From the NCBI GenBank assembly GCA_012839295.1, contig DUNO01000009.1:1-64000 (forward strand): a stretch of DNA of 64,000 nt, given 5' to 3'. Below the pieces are notes generated by a model. The model was not told where the DNA came from. It was given only the letters and a program-made list of their open reading frames with translations, and made no database searches. This stretch comes from Clostridiales bacterium. Its GTDB lineage: Bacteria; Bacillota; Clostridia; Lachnospirales; Lachnospiraceae. This document shows positions 8,644 to 17,270 of the stretch, in pieces; within the stretch, counting starts at the first letter, position 1, and each line of letters begins with the position of its first letter. Made by a program: the position numbers and the translations under genes.

Positions 8644-8678
8644 GAGAAAAACTCCCCGGCAAAAGCGGGGAGTTTATA
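8644..8678 (-). terminator. Terminator of plsC
   Basis: On minus, AAACTCCCCG pairs with CGGGGAGTTT across a CTTTTGC loop, then TTCTC. It lies about 50 bases beyond the acyltransferase stop. Confidence 0.8.
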
Positions 8679-8726
8679 AGCGAAGCATTTCTAATCATTA
8701 GCAATTGGTATGAAAATGGCTGGATT

Positions 8727-9527
8727 CTATGGGATATTGCGGATCGGGGTACAATCCTCAAGGATATCTTCAAAAAACTCATCCTCCTCCAGCTCTTCAT
8801 TTTCCGCTAATTGATAATGCTTAATCTCATGCATTTTTTCATTAATCCTGGAATAAACCAGATCAGCAAGCTCCTTAGATTTCAACGTCTTGTATTGCTC
8901 ATAGTATATCGGCTCCAGGTAATGTACCTGGGTAGTAACAGGTCCTATGGTATTTTCACCGAAGGGCTTATAGGAATCATAAATTGCAACCGGAACAATG
9001 GGGCATTTTGATTTTAATGGTATTTTAAAGGATCCGGGGTGGAATTCCTGCAGATTGTTCCGGTTATCCCTATAGCCGCCTTCAGGAAAAATAAGATATC
9101 TTCTGCCGGCCTTGATCTCTGCGATAACCTGGTTAATCACTTCAACCTGCTGTCTGGGATCCTGTTTATCTAATTTCTTTCCCTGTAGTAAATTAATAAA
9201 AAGCCTGGGTACTATTTCATCCCCGGTAGCCTTATCCATAATGACAGTGCAGGGTTGTTTATGTGAATTGATAATGCCAAGCGAGTCGTATTTTCCCTGG
9301 TGGTTGGAATACATGATGTAACCTCCAGTTTCAGGCAGGTTCTTGGTTCCCGTCGTAACCGTCTCTACACCGGCACGTTTTTTTATTAACCGTACCAGCC
9401 TCTGCCCTACCTTATAGCAATCCGCTTCTGTATACTTATCACGGTACTTAGCGTAATACCACATAAGTGGAAGGTAATATAGATTAAATAAAATACCGGT
9501 AATAATAACAAAGTAAAATCTGAACAT
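8727..9527 (-). CDS. plsC: 1-acyl-glycerol-3-phosphate acyltransferase, PlsC family
   Basis: This 266-residue membrane-associated acyltransferase makes phosphatidic acid from lysophosphatidic acid. An N-terminal hydrophobic segment (residues 3-24) is followed by the HX4D block NHQGKYDSL near residue 75 and by FPEGGYRD near residue 148. FHPGSFK fits the PGSxK-type block. The tail is unusually acidic (ENEELEEDEFFEDILED). The start follows AGAGGTT. It is read in the same direction as dgkA (228-base gap), so phospholipid genes are grouped here. Confidence 0.85.
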   Translation of the reverse strand: MFRFYFVIITGILFNLYYLPLMWYYAKYRDKYTEADCYKVGQRLVRLIKKRAGVETVTTGTKNLPETGGYIMYSNHQGKYDSLGIINSHKQPCTVIMDKATGDEIVPRLFINLLQGKKLDKQDPRQQVEVINQVIAEIKAGRRYLIFPEGGYRDNRNNLQEFHPGSFKIPLKSKCPIVPVAIYDSYKPFGENTIGPVTTQVHYLEPIYYEQYKTLKSKELADLVYSRINEKMHEIKHYQLAENEELEEDEFFEDILEDCTPIRNIP

Positions 9528-9755
9528 AACATAACCTCTTGTGTAAAATATTTAGCTGCCTAATTTATTTTAACACAGAAAGGGGAAATATGCTAATCCT
9601 TTTCGTGACGATCTATTCGAATTTAACCGGGAATTCTACCCGCAAGGGCATATTATTGAGCATAAGAACCCTCCGCACAATCAATCGTCTGCTTCCCATG
9701 CCAGTTTTTAAAGTAATTGGAACCAATACTGGTAACGCTGCCCGGCTGATACCGG

Positions 9756-10154
9756 TTAAAATAAGATATATATTTTAGGGATAAATATAATCAGGCCGAT
9801 AGCGGCAGCCATAATGGCGGTTACAAGGACAGCACCGGCAGCTATATCCTTGGCAGCTTTAGCGAATGCATTGTACTCATCCCTTTGAAGCTGGTTCTTT
9901 AAGATATCAATACAAACTAAATCAACTACCTTCTCAATTGCCGTATTAAACAGCTCGGCAGATATTACGATGCCGATTGCTATTATGAGCAGGAAAAGCT
10001 CCGTTTTTGATACTGATAAAAGATATGCGGCAGCTAGCACGGCAACCGCTATGACTAAATCAATTTTTAAGTTTTTCTCTGTTTTTAAGGCCAAACATAT
10101 CCCATTGAGGGCGTGGCTGGCGCCAATAATATCATACTTGCTCTTTTCCACCAT
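9756..10154 (-). CDS. dgkA: Diacylglycerol/undecaprenol kinase
   Basis: This 132-residue protein has three transmembrane helices. The family block ELFNTAIEKVVDL (near residues 66-78) and AKAAKDIAAGAVLV (near 98-111) are intact. In Gram-positive bacteria this family mainly phosphorylates undecaprenol, feeding the lipid carrier pool for cell wall synthesis; the uppP gene at 16288 makes the same product by another route. The start follows ATGGAGG. Confidence 0.9.
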   Translation of the reverse strand: MVEKSKYDIIGASHALNGICLALKTEKNLKIDLVIAVAVLAAAYLLSVSKTELFLLIIAIGIVISAELFNTAIEKVVDLVCIDILKNQLQRDEYNAFAKAAKDIAAGAVLVTAIMAAAIGLIIFIPKIYILF

Positions 10155-10313
10155 GGTGGTTTACCTCCATATCGATTTGCTTTGATGCTTAATCTTGTCT
10201 GTTATGGCAAGCTAATAATAGGGTTTAAATTCAATGTAGCACAAATATTGGAATTCATCAATCATTTATAAATAATAAAAGAAATTAGGACGGCTATTGT
10301 TTGCCAGCGGACA

Positions 10314-10343
10314 TTTACAGTGATCTATGGTTTGGTGTATACT
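10314..10343 (+). promoter_or_regulatory. Sigma-A-like promoter for kdpDE
   Basis: TTTACA (10314-10319) and TATACT (10338-10343) are separated by 18 bases. Transcription would start near 10350 and leave a leader of about 105 bases before kdpD. The region from 10155 to 10313 shows no gene. Confidence 0.6.
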
Positions 10344-10349
10344 GGAGTC

Positions 10350-10448
10350 GTAAACGTCCTGAAAGTAAATCATGCCCTGGATGGCAGGCTATAGAGCTGA
10401 AAAGCCGTCCGGAGGAAGCTTAGAAGGTACAAAAACAGGAGGAAAGGG
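10350..10448 (+). promoter_or_regulatory. Structured leader of kdpD, unassigned
   Basis: The untranslated leader contains several short stems: GCC-CTGGAT-GGC, CCTG with CAGG around it, and GGCT with AGCC. It is richer in G and C than the flanking DNA. It does not match any riboswitch consensus I know, including the large c-di-AMP class that might be expected before potassium genes. Confidence 0.3.
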
Positions 10449-10456
10449 AGGAAGAG

Positions 10457-13162
10457 ATGGATAGTTTTGGGAAAAAGCGGCCAGACCCGGATATTCTGTT
10501 AAAAAACATTTCTACAGAGGCTGATTCCAGGGGTATGCTGAAAATATTCCTGGGTTATGCCGCCGGAGTCGGTAAAACCTATGCGATGTTAGATGAGGCC
10601 CAGGCCCAGTTAAAAGACGGTGTGGATGTTGTGGTAGGGTATGTTGAACCCCATACCCGCCCGGAGACCCTGCAGTTATTAGAAGGCCTGCCGTTAATTC
10701 CTCCCCTTGTGGTTGATTATAAAGGGCTGCTGCTAAAGGAATTTGACCTGGAGGCTGTTTTAAAAAGGCATCCTGGGCTTGTCCTGGTGGATGAGCTGGC
10801 CCATACGAATGCGGCGGGTGTACGCAACCGGAAGCGGTATCAGGACATTGAAGAGCTTCTGAATGCGGGAATTAATGTGTATACTACGGTGAATGTCCAG
10901 CATCTTGAAAGCCTGAACGATATTGTGGAGGATATCACCAGGATATCTGTCAAGGAAACGGTTCCGGATTCTGTCTTTGACCAGGCGGAGCTGGTACGGT
11001 TGATTGATATCGCACCGGAGGAGCTGCTGCGCAGGTTTGAAGAGGGAAAGGTCTACCGGGCAGACCGGGCTGCCGCTGCGATGCAGAATTTCTTCACGAA
11101 GGAAAACCTGCGTCTGCTTCGGGAAATTGCCTTAAGGAAGGTTGCAGAACGGATCAGCAATGAAAATAACAATGAATACAGCCATACGGAGAAAACCGTC
11201 AGCCAGCGTTTTCTCGTATGCATCAGCCCTTCCCCATCCTCGGCAAAATGCATCCGGTGGACAGCCAGAACGGCAGAAGCCTTCCATACGCCCTGGACCG
11301 TGCTGTATGTGGAAACACTGGACAGCAGGAATTTAACGAAGGAGCAGCAAAATAATGTCCGGGACCACATGGAGCTTGCGGCCAGGCTTGGAGCCCAGAT
11401 CGTTACCTTGAGCGGCAGTGATGTAGCCGCAACGATTGCAGAATATGCCAGGCTTACGGGAATTACCAATATTGTGATTGGAAAGAGCAGGAGACAGAGA
11501 AGCATTGCAGGGCTGTTTAAGACGGATCTGGAGGACCAGCTGATCCAGGAATTGACCAATACGGAGATTTATATCATCCCGGATAATGATTTGACCACGG
11601 GCCATAAAAGACACCAGCAGTTCCAGTGGCGTGAGAATTTTTATTTCTCCTGGAGTGATACGTTAAAGAGCATTGCCCTGTTGGCAGTGGCGACCCTGCT
11701 GTCCTTGCTGTTCCAGGAATTTAAAATTGGGCATGTAAATATCATTATGATATTCATTCTTTCCGTTTTGATGATATCAAAGGTCACGACGGGCTATGCC
11801 TATGGAATCCTGGCATCGGTTTTCAGCGTGCTTGCCCTTGATTTCTTCTTTGTGAAGCCCTATCTTACCTTTGATACAATACAGCCCGGGTATCCGCTCA
11901 CCTTTTTGATTATGCTGCTGGTAGCCCTGCTGACCAGTACAATGGTTGTCCGGATAAAGGCACAGGCAAAGGCAGCGGTGGACAGGGAGAGAAAGACCGA
12001 GGTGCTGTATGATATTAATAAAAAGCTTCTGGTGACAAGGGGGCTGGAGAATATCATAAAGCTTACGAACGATTATGTCACCTCCATCTTTGGCAGGCCG
12101 GCTATCTTTTATCCGGAGGATCCAGAGAAGGGGAAGCAGGGTTATGTGATGCAGGGCGGTGCAGGCGGGGATCCCTCCTTATTGCAGACACCGGAGGAGG
12201 AAGCGGTAGCACATTGGGTATTTGTCAACAAAAAGCGTGCAGGTGCGGGAACAAATACGTTGATGGGGGCAGCAGGATTTTATATGCCCATTATCTCCCA
12301 AGGAAATGTGCTGGGGGTTCTTGGTATTTCCTGTGCGGATGGAAATAGGTTAGACCATGATAACAGGACATTTTTAAGAATGATTGCCTCCCTTGTGGCA
12401 ATGGCACTGGAAAGGCAGCGGCTGTCTGATGAACAGCGCCGTATTATGGTTGATTCTGAGAAGGAAATTATGAGAAGCAATCTTTTGCGTGCCATTTCCC
12501 ATGATTTAAGGACACCCCTGACAGCCATACACGGCGCCTCTTCTGCAATACTGGAGAATAAGGAAACGATTGACGGGCAGACTCATGATAAGCTATTATC
12601 AGATATCAGGGAGGATTCCCAGTGGCTAATCCGTATGGTAGAGAATCTGCTGTCCGTAACCCGGATTAATAAAACAGGCATGAGCGTGGTGAAAACACCC
12701 CAGGCCGTAGAAGAGATTGTATCGGAATCCCTGTCCAGGATCCGTAATAAATATAAGGGCTACCATATTATGGTCCGGGTGCCGGAGGAATTGCTGTTAG
12801 TGCCAATGGATGCCACATTAATAGAGCAGGTGATTATCAATCTGCTGGAGAATGCGATCAAGAATTCTGAGAAGGAAGCCCCCATTGAACTGCTTGTAAC
12901 AAAGGATGGGGAGAATGCGGTATTTACAGTAAGCGATCATGGCAGGGGAATTTCCCCGGAGGAGCTTCCCATCCTTTTCGAGGGCTATTCCACAGGAAAG
13001 AACAAAGGACCTGATTCCTCCCGCGGAATGGGGATAGGGCTTTCCATCTGCCGCTCCATCATCCAGGCCCATGGAGGAAAGATAGAAGCTGAAAATAAGG
13101 CAGGCGGCGGTGCAATATTTCGCTTTATATTACCAATAACAGGAAGTGATAAGAATGAATAA
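10457..13162 (+). CDS. kdpD: KdpD sensor histidine kinase
   Basis: This 901-residue full-length KdpD has these domains in order: the KdpD N-terminal domain with Walker A GYAAGVGKTYAML (about 31-43); a universal stress protein domain (about 245-370); four membrane segments of DUF4118 (about 400-495); GAF (about 520-660); HisKA with phospho-acceptor His682 in SHDLRTPL; and HATPase (about 780-895; NLLENAIKN, DHGRGIS, GMGIGLS). The stress domain carries SPS-X20-WTVLY, close to the SXS-X20-FTAXY motif reported for c-di-AMP binding in Staphylococcus aureus KdpD. It phosphorylates KdpE, whose start overlaps its stop. No kdpABC genes are in the window. Confidence 0.95.
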   Translation: MDSFGKKRPDPDILLKNISTEADSRGMLKIFLGYAAGVGKTYAMLDEAQAQLKDGVDVVVGYVEPHTRPETLQLLEGLPLIPPLVVDYKGLLLKEFDLEAVLKRHPGLVLVDELAHTNAAGVRNRKRYQDIEELLNAGINVYTTVNVQHLESLNDIVEDITRISVKETVPDSVFDQAELVRLIDIAPEELLRRFEEGKVYRADRAAAAMQNFFTKENLRLLREIALRKVAERISNENNNEYSHTEKTVSQRFLVCISPSPSSAKCIRWTARTAEAFHTPWTVLYVETLDSRNLTKEQQNNVRDHMELAARLGAQIVTLSGSDVAATIAEYARLTGITNIVIGKSRRQRSIAGLFKTDLEDQLIQELTNTEIYIIPDNDLTTGHKRHQQFQWRENFYFSWSDTLKSIALLAVATLLSLLFQEFKIGHVNIIMIFILSVLMISKVTTGYAYGILASVFSVLALDFFFVKPYLTFDTIQPGYPLTFLIMLLVALLTSTMVVRIKAQAKAAVDRERKTEVLYDINKKLLVTRGLENIIKLTNDYVTSIFGRPAIFYPEDPEKGKQGYVMQGGAGGDPSLLQTPEEEAVAHWVFVNKKRAGAGTNTLMGAAGFYMPIISQGNVLGVLGISCADGNRLDHDNRTFLRMIASLVAMALERQRLSDEQRRIMVDSEKEIMRSNLLRAISHDLRTPLTAIHGASSAILENKETIDGQTHDKLLSDIREDSQWLIRMVENLLSVTRINKTGMSVVKTPQAVEEIVSESLSRIRNKYKGYHIMVRVPEELLLVPMDATLIEQVIINLLENAIKNSEKEAPIELLVTKDGENAVFTVSDHGRGISPEELPILFEGYSTGKNKGPDSSRGMGIGLSICRSIIQAHGGKIEAENKAGGGAIFRFILPITGSDKNE

Positions 13163-13850
13163 TAAGCAGCTGATTTTTATTGTTGAGGACGAGAAGGGTA
13201 TCAGTAATTTTATAACCTCGGTGCTTACCTCAAATGACTACCAGGTTCTTAAATGCCAGAATGGCAAGGAAGCAGTTTCCCTGACAGCGGCCAATGGACC
13301 GGATTTGATTTTACTTGACCTGGGATTGCCGGATATGGATGGTCTGGAGGTTCTGGCTGAGATCCGCCAATGGTCTGACGTTCCGGTTATCGTTGTCACT
13401 GCCAGGGGGGATGAGACAGAGAAGGTCAGGGCGCTTGACCTGGGTGCGGACGATTATGTGACAAAGCCCTTTGGAACCTTGGAGCTGCTGGCACGCATCA
13501 GAACCGCGATCCGCCATAAGCAAAAGAGTTATAATCCCTTGGAGACAGATAAGATTACCATTGGGGAGCTTGTGATTGATATTGTAAAAAGAAAGATAAC
13601 AATGAATGGAGAAGTAGTCCATCTCACCCCCATAGAGTATAAGATACTGCTGCTTCTTGCAAGAAATGCAGGCAGGGTACTTACCTTGGACTATATCTGT
13701 AAGGAGATTTGGGGGCCATATACAAATGAACATAATGCGCTAAGGGTCAACATGGCTAATATACGCCGTAAAATTGAGGTAAACCCTGCAGAGCCGAAAT
13801 ACATCCATACTGAGGTTGGGGTGGGGTACCGCATGGCGGAGGAGCTGTAA
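13155..13850 (+). CDS. kdpE: KdpE response regulator, OmpR family
   Basis: This 231-residue regulator has a receiver domain (residues 1-120) with the acidic pair ED near the start, phospho-acceptor Asp55 in LLDLGLPD, and Lys in VTKPFG. An OmpR-type winged helix (about 135-228; HLTPIEYKILLLLARNAG) follows. I chose the ATG at 13155, behind AGGAAG, which overlaps the kdpD stop by eight bases; a GTG at 13146 is possible. Translational coupling keeps kinase and regulator in step. The usual target, kdpFABC, is not adjacent, so targets are elsewhere or different. Confidence 0.93.
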   Translation: MNNKQLIFIVEDEKGISNFITSVLTSNDYQVLKCQNGKEAVSLTAANGPDLILLDLGLPDMDGLEVLAEIRQWSDVPVIVVTARGDETEKVRALDLGADDYVTKPFGTLELLARIRTAIRHKQKSYNPLETDKITIGELVIDIVKRKITMNGEVVHLTPIEYKILLLLARNAGRVLTLDYICKEIWGPYTNEHNALRVNMANIRRKIEVNPAEPKYIHTEVGVGYRMAEEL

Positions 13851-13950
13851 GCTGTATCACTTGAAAGAGAAGCTGCCGGAGGTACGTGTAGCAGAGAAGT
13901 CGTAGATATCGGCATGGCAGGGGCAGCTTAATTATCAAGAAAAGAGAATG

Positions 13951-14010
13951 ACCGGGAAAAAGGAATGACAGCCGAGGCTTTCATTCCCTTTTGTCCGGTC
14001 TTGTTCTTAT
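13951..14010 (+). terminator. Terminator of kdpDE
   Basis: A long imperfect hairpin (GACCGG...AAGGAATGA pairing with TCATTCC...CCGGTC) is followed by TTGTTCTT about 100 bases past the kdpE stop. Confidence 0.65.
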
Positions 14011-14168
14011 GAGTCTGAACGGTTTGTATAAGAATTATACTCATTATGAAGCTTGTCCTTATTTAACTTATCCTTCTCGGAGCCGGGGGCAGTTATATCA
14101 ATTCCTGCTTTGCTTAAATGCTCCTTTTCCTTTTCTTTTCTATATCTTTGGTTTGACTGTTTGCTCAT
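14007..14168 (-). CDS. Small basic/charged hypothetical protein
   Basis: This 53-residue protein is very rich in Lys, Glu, Asn and Ser (KEKEKEHLSKAGID, KDKLNKDKLHNEYNSY). An AAAGGGAGTG site lies before the ATG at 14168. It has no cysteine and no hydrophobic segment. I do not recognise the family. It stands alone, convergent with kdpE. It may be a small stress- or spore-related protein, but nothing in the sequence proves this. Confidence 0.5.
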   Translation of the reverse strand: MSKQSNQRYRKEKEKEHLSKAGIDITAPGSEKDKLNKDKLHNEYNSYTNRSDS

Positions 14169-14316
14169 AGCTTCACTCCCTTTGGTTGTTATGGGTTTAG
14201 TGTGCCTGGATCCAATATATTTATACAAATATGGGTAAGATGGTTCATTTGGAGCAGAATATTGACTTTAGTTGATTTAAGGGTATAAAAATAGCGGGTT
14301 TTTATGGTTGCAGTAA

Positions 14317-14991
14317 CTAAATCCAGCCTTGGATTTTCCAGTATTCCATGTCAAGCGGACTATAATCCATCCCCTTATGCACCTGCTTCATAATAAAAAA
14401 CATAAATCTTGCCTTAATTCCTGGTCTTACATATCCTAATTTATGCTGGACCGCCTTTGCCAACCTGGCTGTCCTTTGTTCTGTCTTTGCTTTAATTTTT
14501 TCACTTACCTGGTTCCAGCTCATGGCGGCAACGGTTACCGGGAGCTGATAGGTCTTCCCGACGGACCACCAGAACATCTGCGATGCGATCATTTTTGTGG
14601 TTTTCCTGGCACCTGCTCCGGCTGTGGTCGATATGGCAACCCCTATTTTCCCTTTCATGGAAGGATGGGGGCGGTGTGAGATATAACGATACCCCATATG
14701 GTCGAAAAAGGTCTTTAACTGGCCTGACATGCTCAGTACATAAGTAGGGGAATCAATAATAATTACATCCGATTCCTCAAGGGCAGCTATCAATGTTCCT
14801 ATTTGGCTGCGGTGGGGGCAGGTATCCTCACCCTTCATAATGCATTGATAACATCCTACACAGGAACCAATACCATTTACGTAAAATTCGGAAATCTCTT
14901 CTTTGGCACAATTTAAGTGATCCAACAGCATATGGGTGATATGATAGGTACTCCCTTTATGTGATTGTCCATGGATGACTGCTATTTTCAT
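14317..14991 (-). CDS. Flavodoxin-like NAD(P)H-dependent FMN reductase
   Basis: This 224-residue protein starts with the flavodoxin-fold phosphate loop HGQSHKGSTYH (residues 7-17), then CVGCYQCIMKGEDTCPH, a cysteine cluster common in iron-sulfur-flavoprotein-like reductases, and SPTYVLSMSGQLKTFFDH, a flavin-contacting segment. It likely reduces quinones, nitro compounds or another small acceptor. Its start overlaps the stop of the upstream TetR gene by four bases (ATGA), so the regulator and enzyme form a two-gene operon, a common arrangement for xenobiotic or thiol stress response. Confidence 0.85.
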   Translation of the reverse strand: MKIAVIHGQSHKGSTYHITHMLLDHLNCAKEEISEFYVNGIGSCVGCYQCIMKGEDTCPHRSQIGTLIAALEESDVIIIDSPTYVLSMSGQLKTFFDHMGYRYISHRPHPSMKGKIGVAISTTAGAGARKTTKMIASQMFWWSVGKTYQLPVTVAAMSWNQVSEKIKAKTEQRTARLAKAVQHKLGYVRPGIKARFMFFIMKQVHKGMDYSPLDMEYWKIQGWI

Positions 14992-15596
14992 AGGCCGTAT
15001 ACCTCCGCAAATTGGGTAACCAATAGTTCTATCTGTTTTAACGCCTTTTCCAGTGTTACATTTTTATAATCATATTCCTGTAATAGAATAAGGATGGGGG
15101 TATAAAAATGGTATGCCATAATAAAGGGATCCTTTCCCGGGGAATATAATTCCTTGGAAGCTTTTGTTTTTTGGATCGCTGCAAATATCCCGGACTGGTA
15201 TTGGAGAGGAGTTGTAATAAAATATTTTGCGTACAATTGTCCGGTCTCCGGCCTGCCAAAGGAGCTTATCATAAATAATCTCCTGCATTTTGACAGAAAA
15301 GGGTCACTTGCATATAGCTGGAAGGTATGCTGGATCAGTCGGACCAGCATTTCGGGAGAACTGTCCATATACTGGCTGTTCTCAAGCAATTCCGGATGAA
15401 AGATACTGTCCGTTTTTTCTTCAAAGCTTCGTACAATTGTGTGGAATATGTCCTCTTTTCCGGAATAATGCTTATAAATGGAGGCTGCTTTAATCCCGAC
15501 TGCCCCGGCAATATCCGACATAGACACGCCGTCATAACCCTTTACGGAGAATAAGGACAGAGCCTCATTTAAAATTCGTTCCTTTGTATCGCGCAT
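14988..15596 (-). CDS. TetR/AcrR family repressor
   Basis: This 202-residue protein has an N-terminal helix-turn-helix (VSMSDIAGAVGIKAASIYKH, residues about 25-44) and an all-helical ligand domain. The ATG at 15596 follows AAGGATG; an alternative ATG at 15614 lacks a site. It heads an operon with the FMN reductase. Twin palindromes at 15623-15663 in its own promoter region are likely operators, implying autorepression relieved by an unknown ligand. Confidence 0.85.
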   Translation of the reverse strand: MRDTKERILNEALSLFSVKGYDGVSMSDIAGAVGIKAASIYKHYSGKEDIFHTIVRSFEEKTDSIFHPELLENSQYMDSSPEMLVRLIQHTFQLYASDPFLSKCRRLFMISSFGRPETGQLYAKYFITTPLQYQSGIFAAIQKTKASKELYSPGKDPFIMAYHFYTPILILLQEYDYKNVTLEKALKQIELLVTQFAEVYGL

Positions 15597-15622
15597 TTTT
15601 TTAACATCCTTCATTTGATTTG

Positions 15623-15663
15623 GCTAATGATTGTTAGCTTTATTTTAGCTAATGATCGTTAGT
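15623..15663. promoter_or_regulatory. Twin TetR operator candidate
   Basis: GCTAATGATTGTTAGC (15623-15638) and GCTAATGATCGTTAGT (15648-15663) are two near-identical palindromic boxes 25 bases apart, immediately upstream of the TetR start. Confidence 0.7.
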
Positions 15664-15675
15664 TTGTCAATATTT

Positions 15676-16101
15676 TCATTCTTTTAGATAAATAATTGCG
15701 CCAACCAGAAATACGATAAGGCCGGCCACCTTCCTTGCGCTGATCGCCACATTGTTTGCGAGGGCATCGATCACAAGTCCGCTTAAGAGCTGCCCGGAGA
15801 GGATTAGGATAATTGTACTGGAAATCCCAAGCTCCGGCATGGCTTTCGCTGATAAATAGATAATGGATGCACCAAACAGGCCGCCGATCAACCAGATGGG
15901 CTTGATAGTGGTGACCTTGCTATAGTAGCTTAATTTGCCATTGATTAAATTGATGAGCAGGATAAAGGTCATGCCCACAATCAGGCTATGAAGAGTGGCC
16001 ATGCTTGGGGTGATATATTTGCTAAGCTGTGAATTTATACTTGATTCGATGGTCGTAAAGATACCGGCCAATATTGCCAACAGCATATAGAACAGGTCCA
16101 T
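15676..16101 (-). CDS. DMT-superfamily membrane protein, YdcZ/DUF606 type
   Basis: This 141-residue protein has five hydrophobic helices. It opens with LLAILAGIFTTIESSINSQLSKY and has the central GGLFGASIIYLSAKAMPELG, both typical of single-domain DUF606 transporters that act as dimers. The ATG at 16101 has GGAG at the right distance; the upstream ATG does not. It lies only 12 bases beyond the second TetR box but reads toward the regulator's promoter, so its 3' end is adjacent to the operators. Confidence 0.8.
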   Translation of the reverse strand: MDLFYMLLAILAGIFTTIESSINSQLSKYITPSMATLHSLIVGMTFILLINLINGKLSYYSKVTTIKPIWLIGGLFGASIIYLSAKAMPELGISSTIILILSGQLLSGLVIDALANNVAISARKVAGLIVFLVGAIIYLKE

Positions 16102-16287
16102 GATATTCTCCATAGGTGTCTTTGTTTATAATTATGATTGGGAGAGAGAATATATACAAGGCGAGTACAAGGATAATGATTTTTTAATTTCTGAAGAATT
16201 GAAGAATTATATTGAGGTTATTCGTTGAAACATATATAATAATGATGCTGGCAAAATTTACACTATTAAAAAGGAGTACGTTAAATA

Positions 16288-17127
16288 ATGGAATTGAATA
16301 TAATTGAAATCCTAAAGGTTATCATTCTCGGTATTGTGGAAGGAATTACCGAGTGGTTGCCTATCAGCAGTACCGGACATATGTTGCTCATTGATGAGTT
16401 CCTGCAGCTTAATATGAGTGAGGCATTCAAGGAAATGTTCTTCATTGTCATTCAACTGGGTGCAATTTTGGCGGTAGTGGTATTGTTTTGGAATAAAATG
16501 TTTCCCTTTGAATTAAAAGACAGGACGAAGCCCATCATCAAAAAAGATATATTTTCTATTTGGTTTAAGGTTGTGGTCGCCTGCATACCGGGTGCTGTTA
16601 TAACCATTCTTTTTGATGATTATATTGAAGCACATCTGCATTCCCCCGTTGTCATTGCAGCGGCTTTGATCTTTTATGGTATCGCATTTATCCTGGTTGA
16701 AAGCTGGAATAAAAGAAGAAGGGTGCATATCAGAAAACTATCTGATATTACCTATACGACGGCACTGATGATCGGCTTATTCCAGGTATTGTCCATTATA
16801 CCGGGAACCTCCCGTTCCGGCGCAACGATTATTGGTGCATTGCTGATCGGTGTGTCCAGGGTTGCCGCCGCAGAGTTCACCTTTTTCCTCGCTGTTCCGG
16901 TTATGTTTGGGTTAAGCGCAATAAAGATGGTGAAGTTTGGTTTGGCATTTACCGGTGTGGAGGCATTAACGCTGGTAATTGGTATGGTAGTGGCGTTTGC
17001 CGTATCGGTGATTGTGATTAAATTCCTGATGAGTTATATCAAAAGGCACGATTTCAAAGTATTCGGCTGGTACCGGATTGTCCTTGGAATTATTGTGCTG
17101 CTGTACTTTGGGATTAAGGCGTTATAG
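16288..17127 (+). CDS. uppP: Undecaprenyl-diphosphatase UppP/BacA
   Basis: This 279-residue polytopic enzyme removes one phosphate from undecaprenyl diphosphate, recycling the cell wall lipid carrier and giving bacitracin tolerance. The signature [19 protein letters not shown] is at residues 14-32 and the second motif [10 protein letters not shown] near residue 172. An AAGGAG site precedes the start. It is a single gene, convergent with the lipoprotein gene downstream. Confidence 0.95.
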   Translation: MELNIIEILKVIILGIVEGITEWLPISSTGHMLLIDEFLQLNMSEAFKEMFFIVIQLGAILAVVVLFWNKMFPFELKDRTKPIIKKDIFSIWFKVVVACIPGAVITILFDDYIEAHLHSPVVIAAALIFYGIAFILVESWNKRRRVHIRKLSDITYTTALMIGLFQVLSIIPGTSRSGATIIGALLIGVSRVAAAEFTFFLAVPVMFGLSAIKMVKFGLAFTGVEALTLVIGMVVAFAVSVIVIKFLMSYIKRHDFKVFGWYRIVLGIIVLLYFGIKAL

Positions 17128-17152
17128 AAAAATTAGACATAGAAATAAAAAT

Positions 17153-17251
17153 AGAGGGTGTTGTAAAAAGAAGAACCGATACCGTATATTACAGGGTTAT
17201 CCTCTGATATCTGTAATATAGGGTATACTCTTTCAATTTGCAACACCCTCT
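17153..17251. terminator. Long hairpin between convergent genes
   Basis: Outer arms AGAGGGTGTTG and CAACACCCTCT and inner arms around GTATATTACAG / CTGTAATATA fold the whole 99 bases. On minus it is followed by ATTTTTATTT, so it can end the lipoprotein transcript. It may also stop uppP. The end repeats resemble transposon ends, but no target duplication is visible. Confidence 0.55.
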
Positions 17252-17270
17252 GTGATTTTCATTGTTTATG

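Noticed and set aside
9539-9778. 79-codon plus-strand frame between plsC and dgkA
   Set aside because: It has an AAGGGG-like site before an internal ATG, but the residues look random, it runs antisense into the end of dgkA and no family fits.
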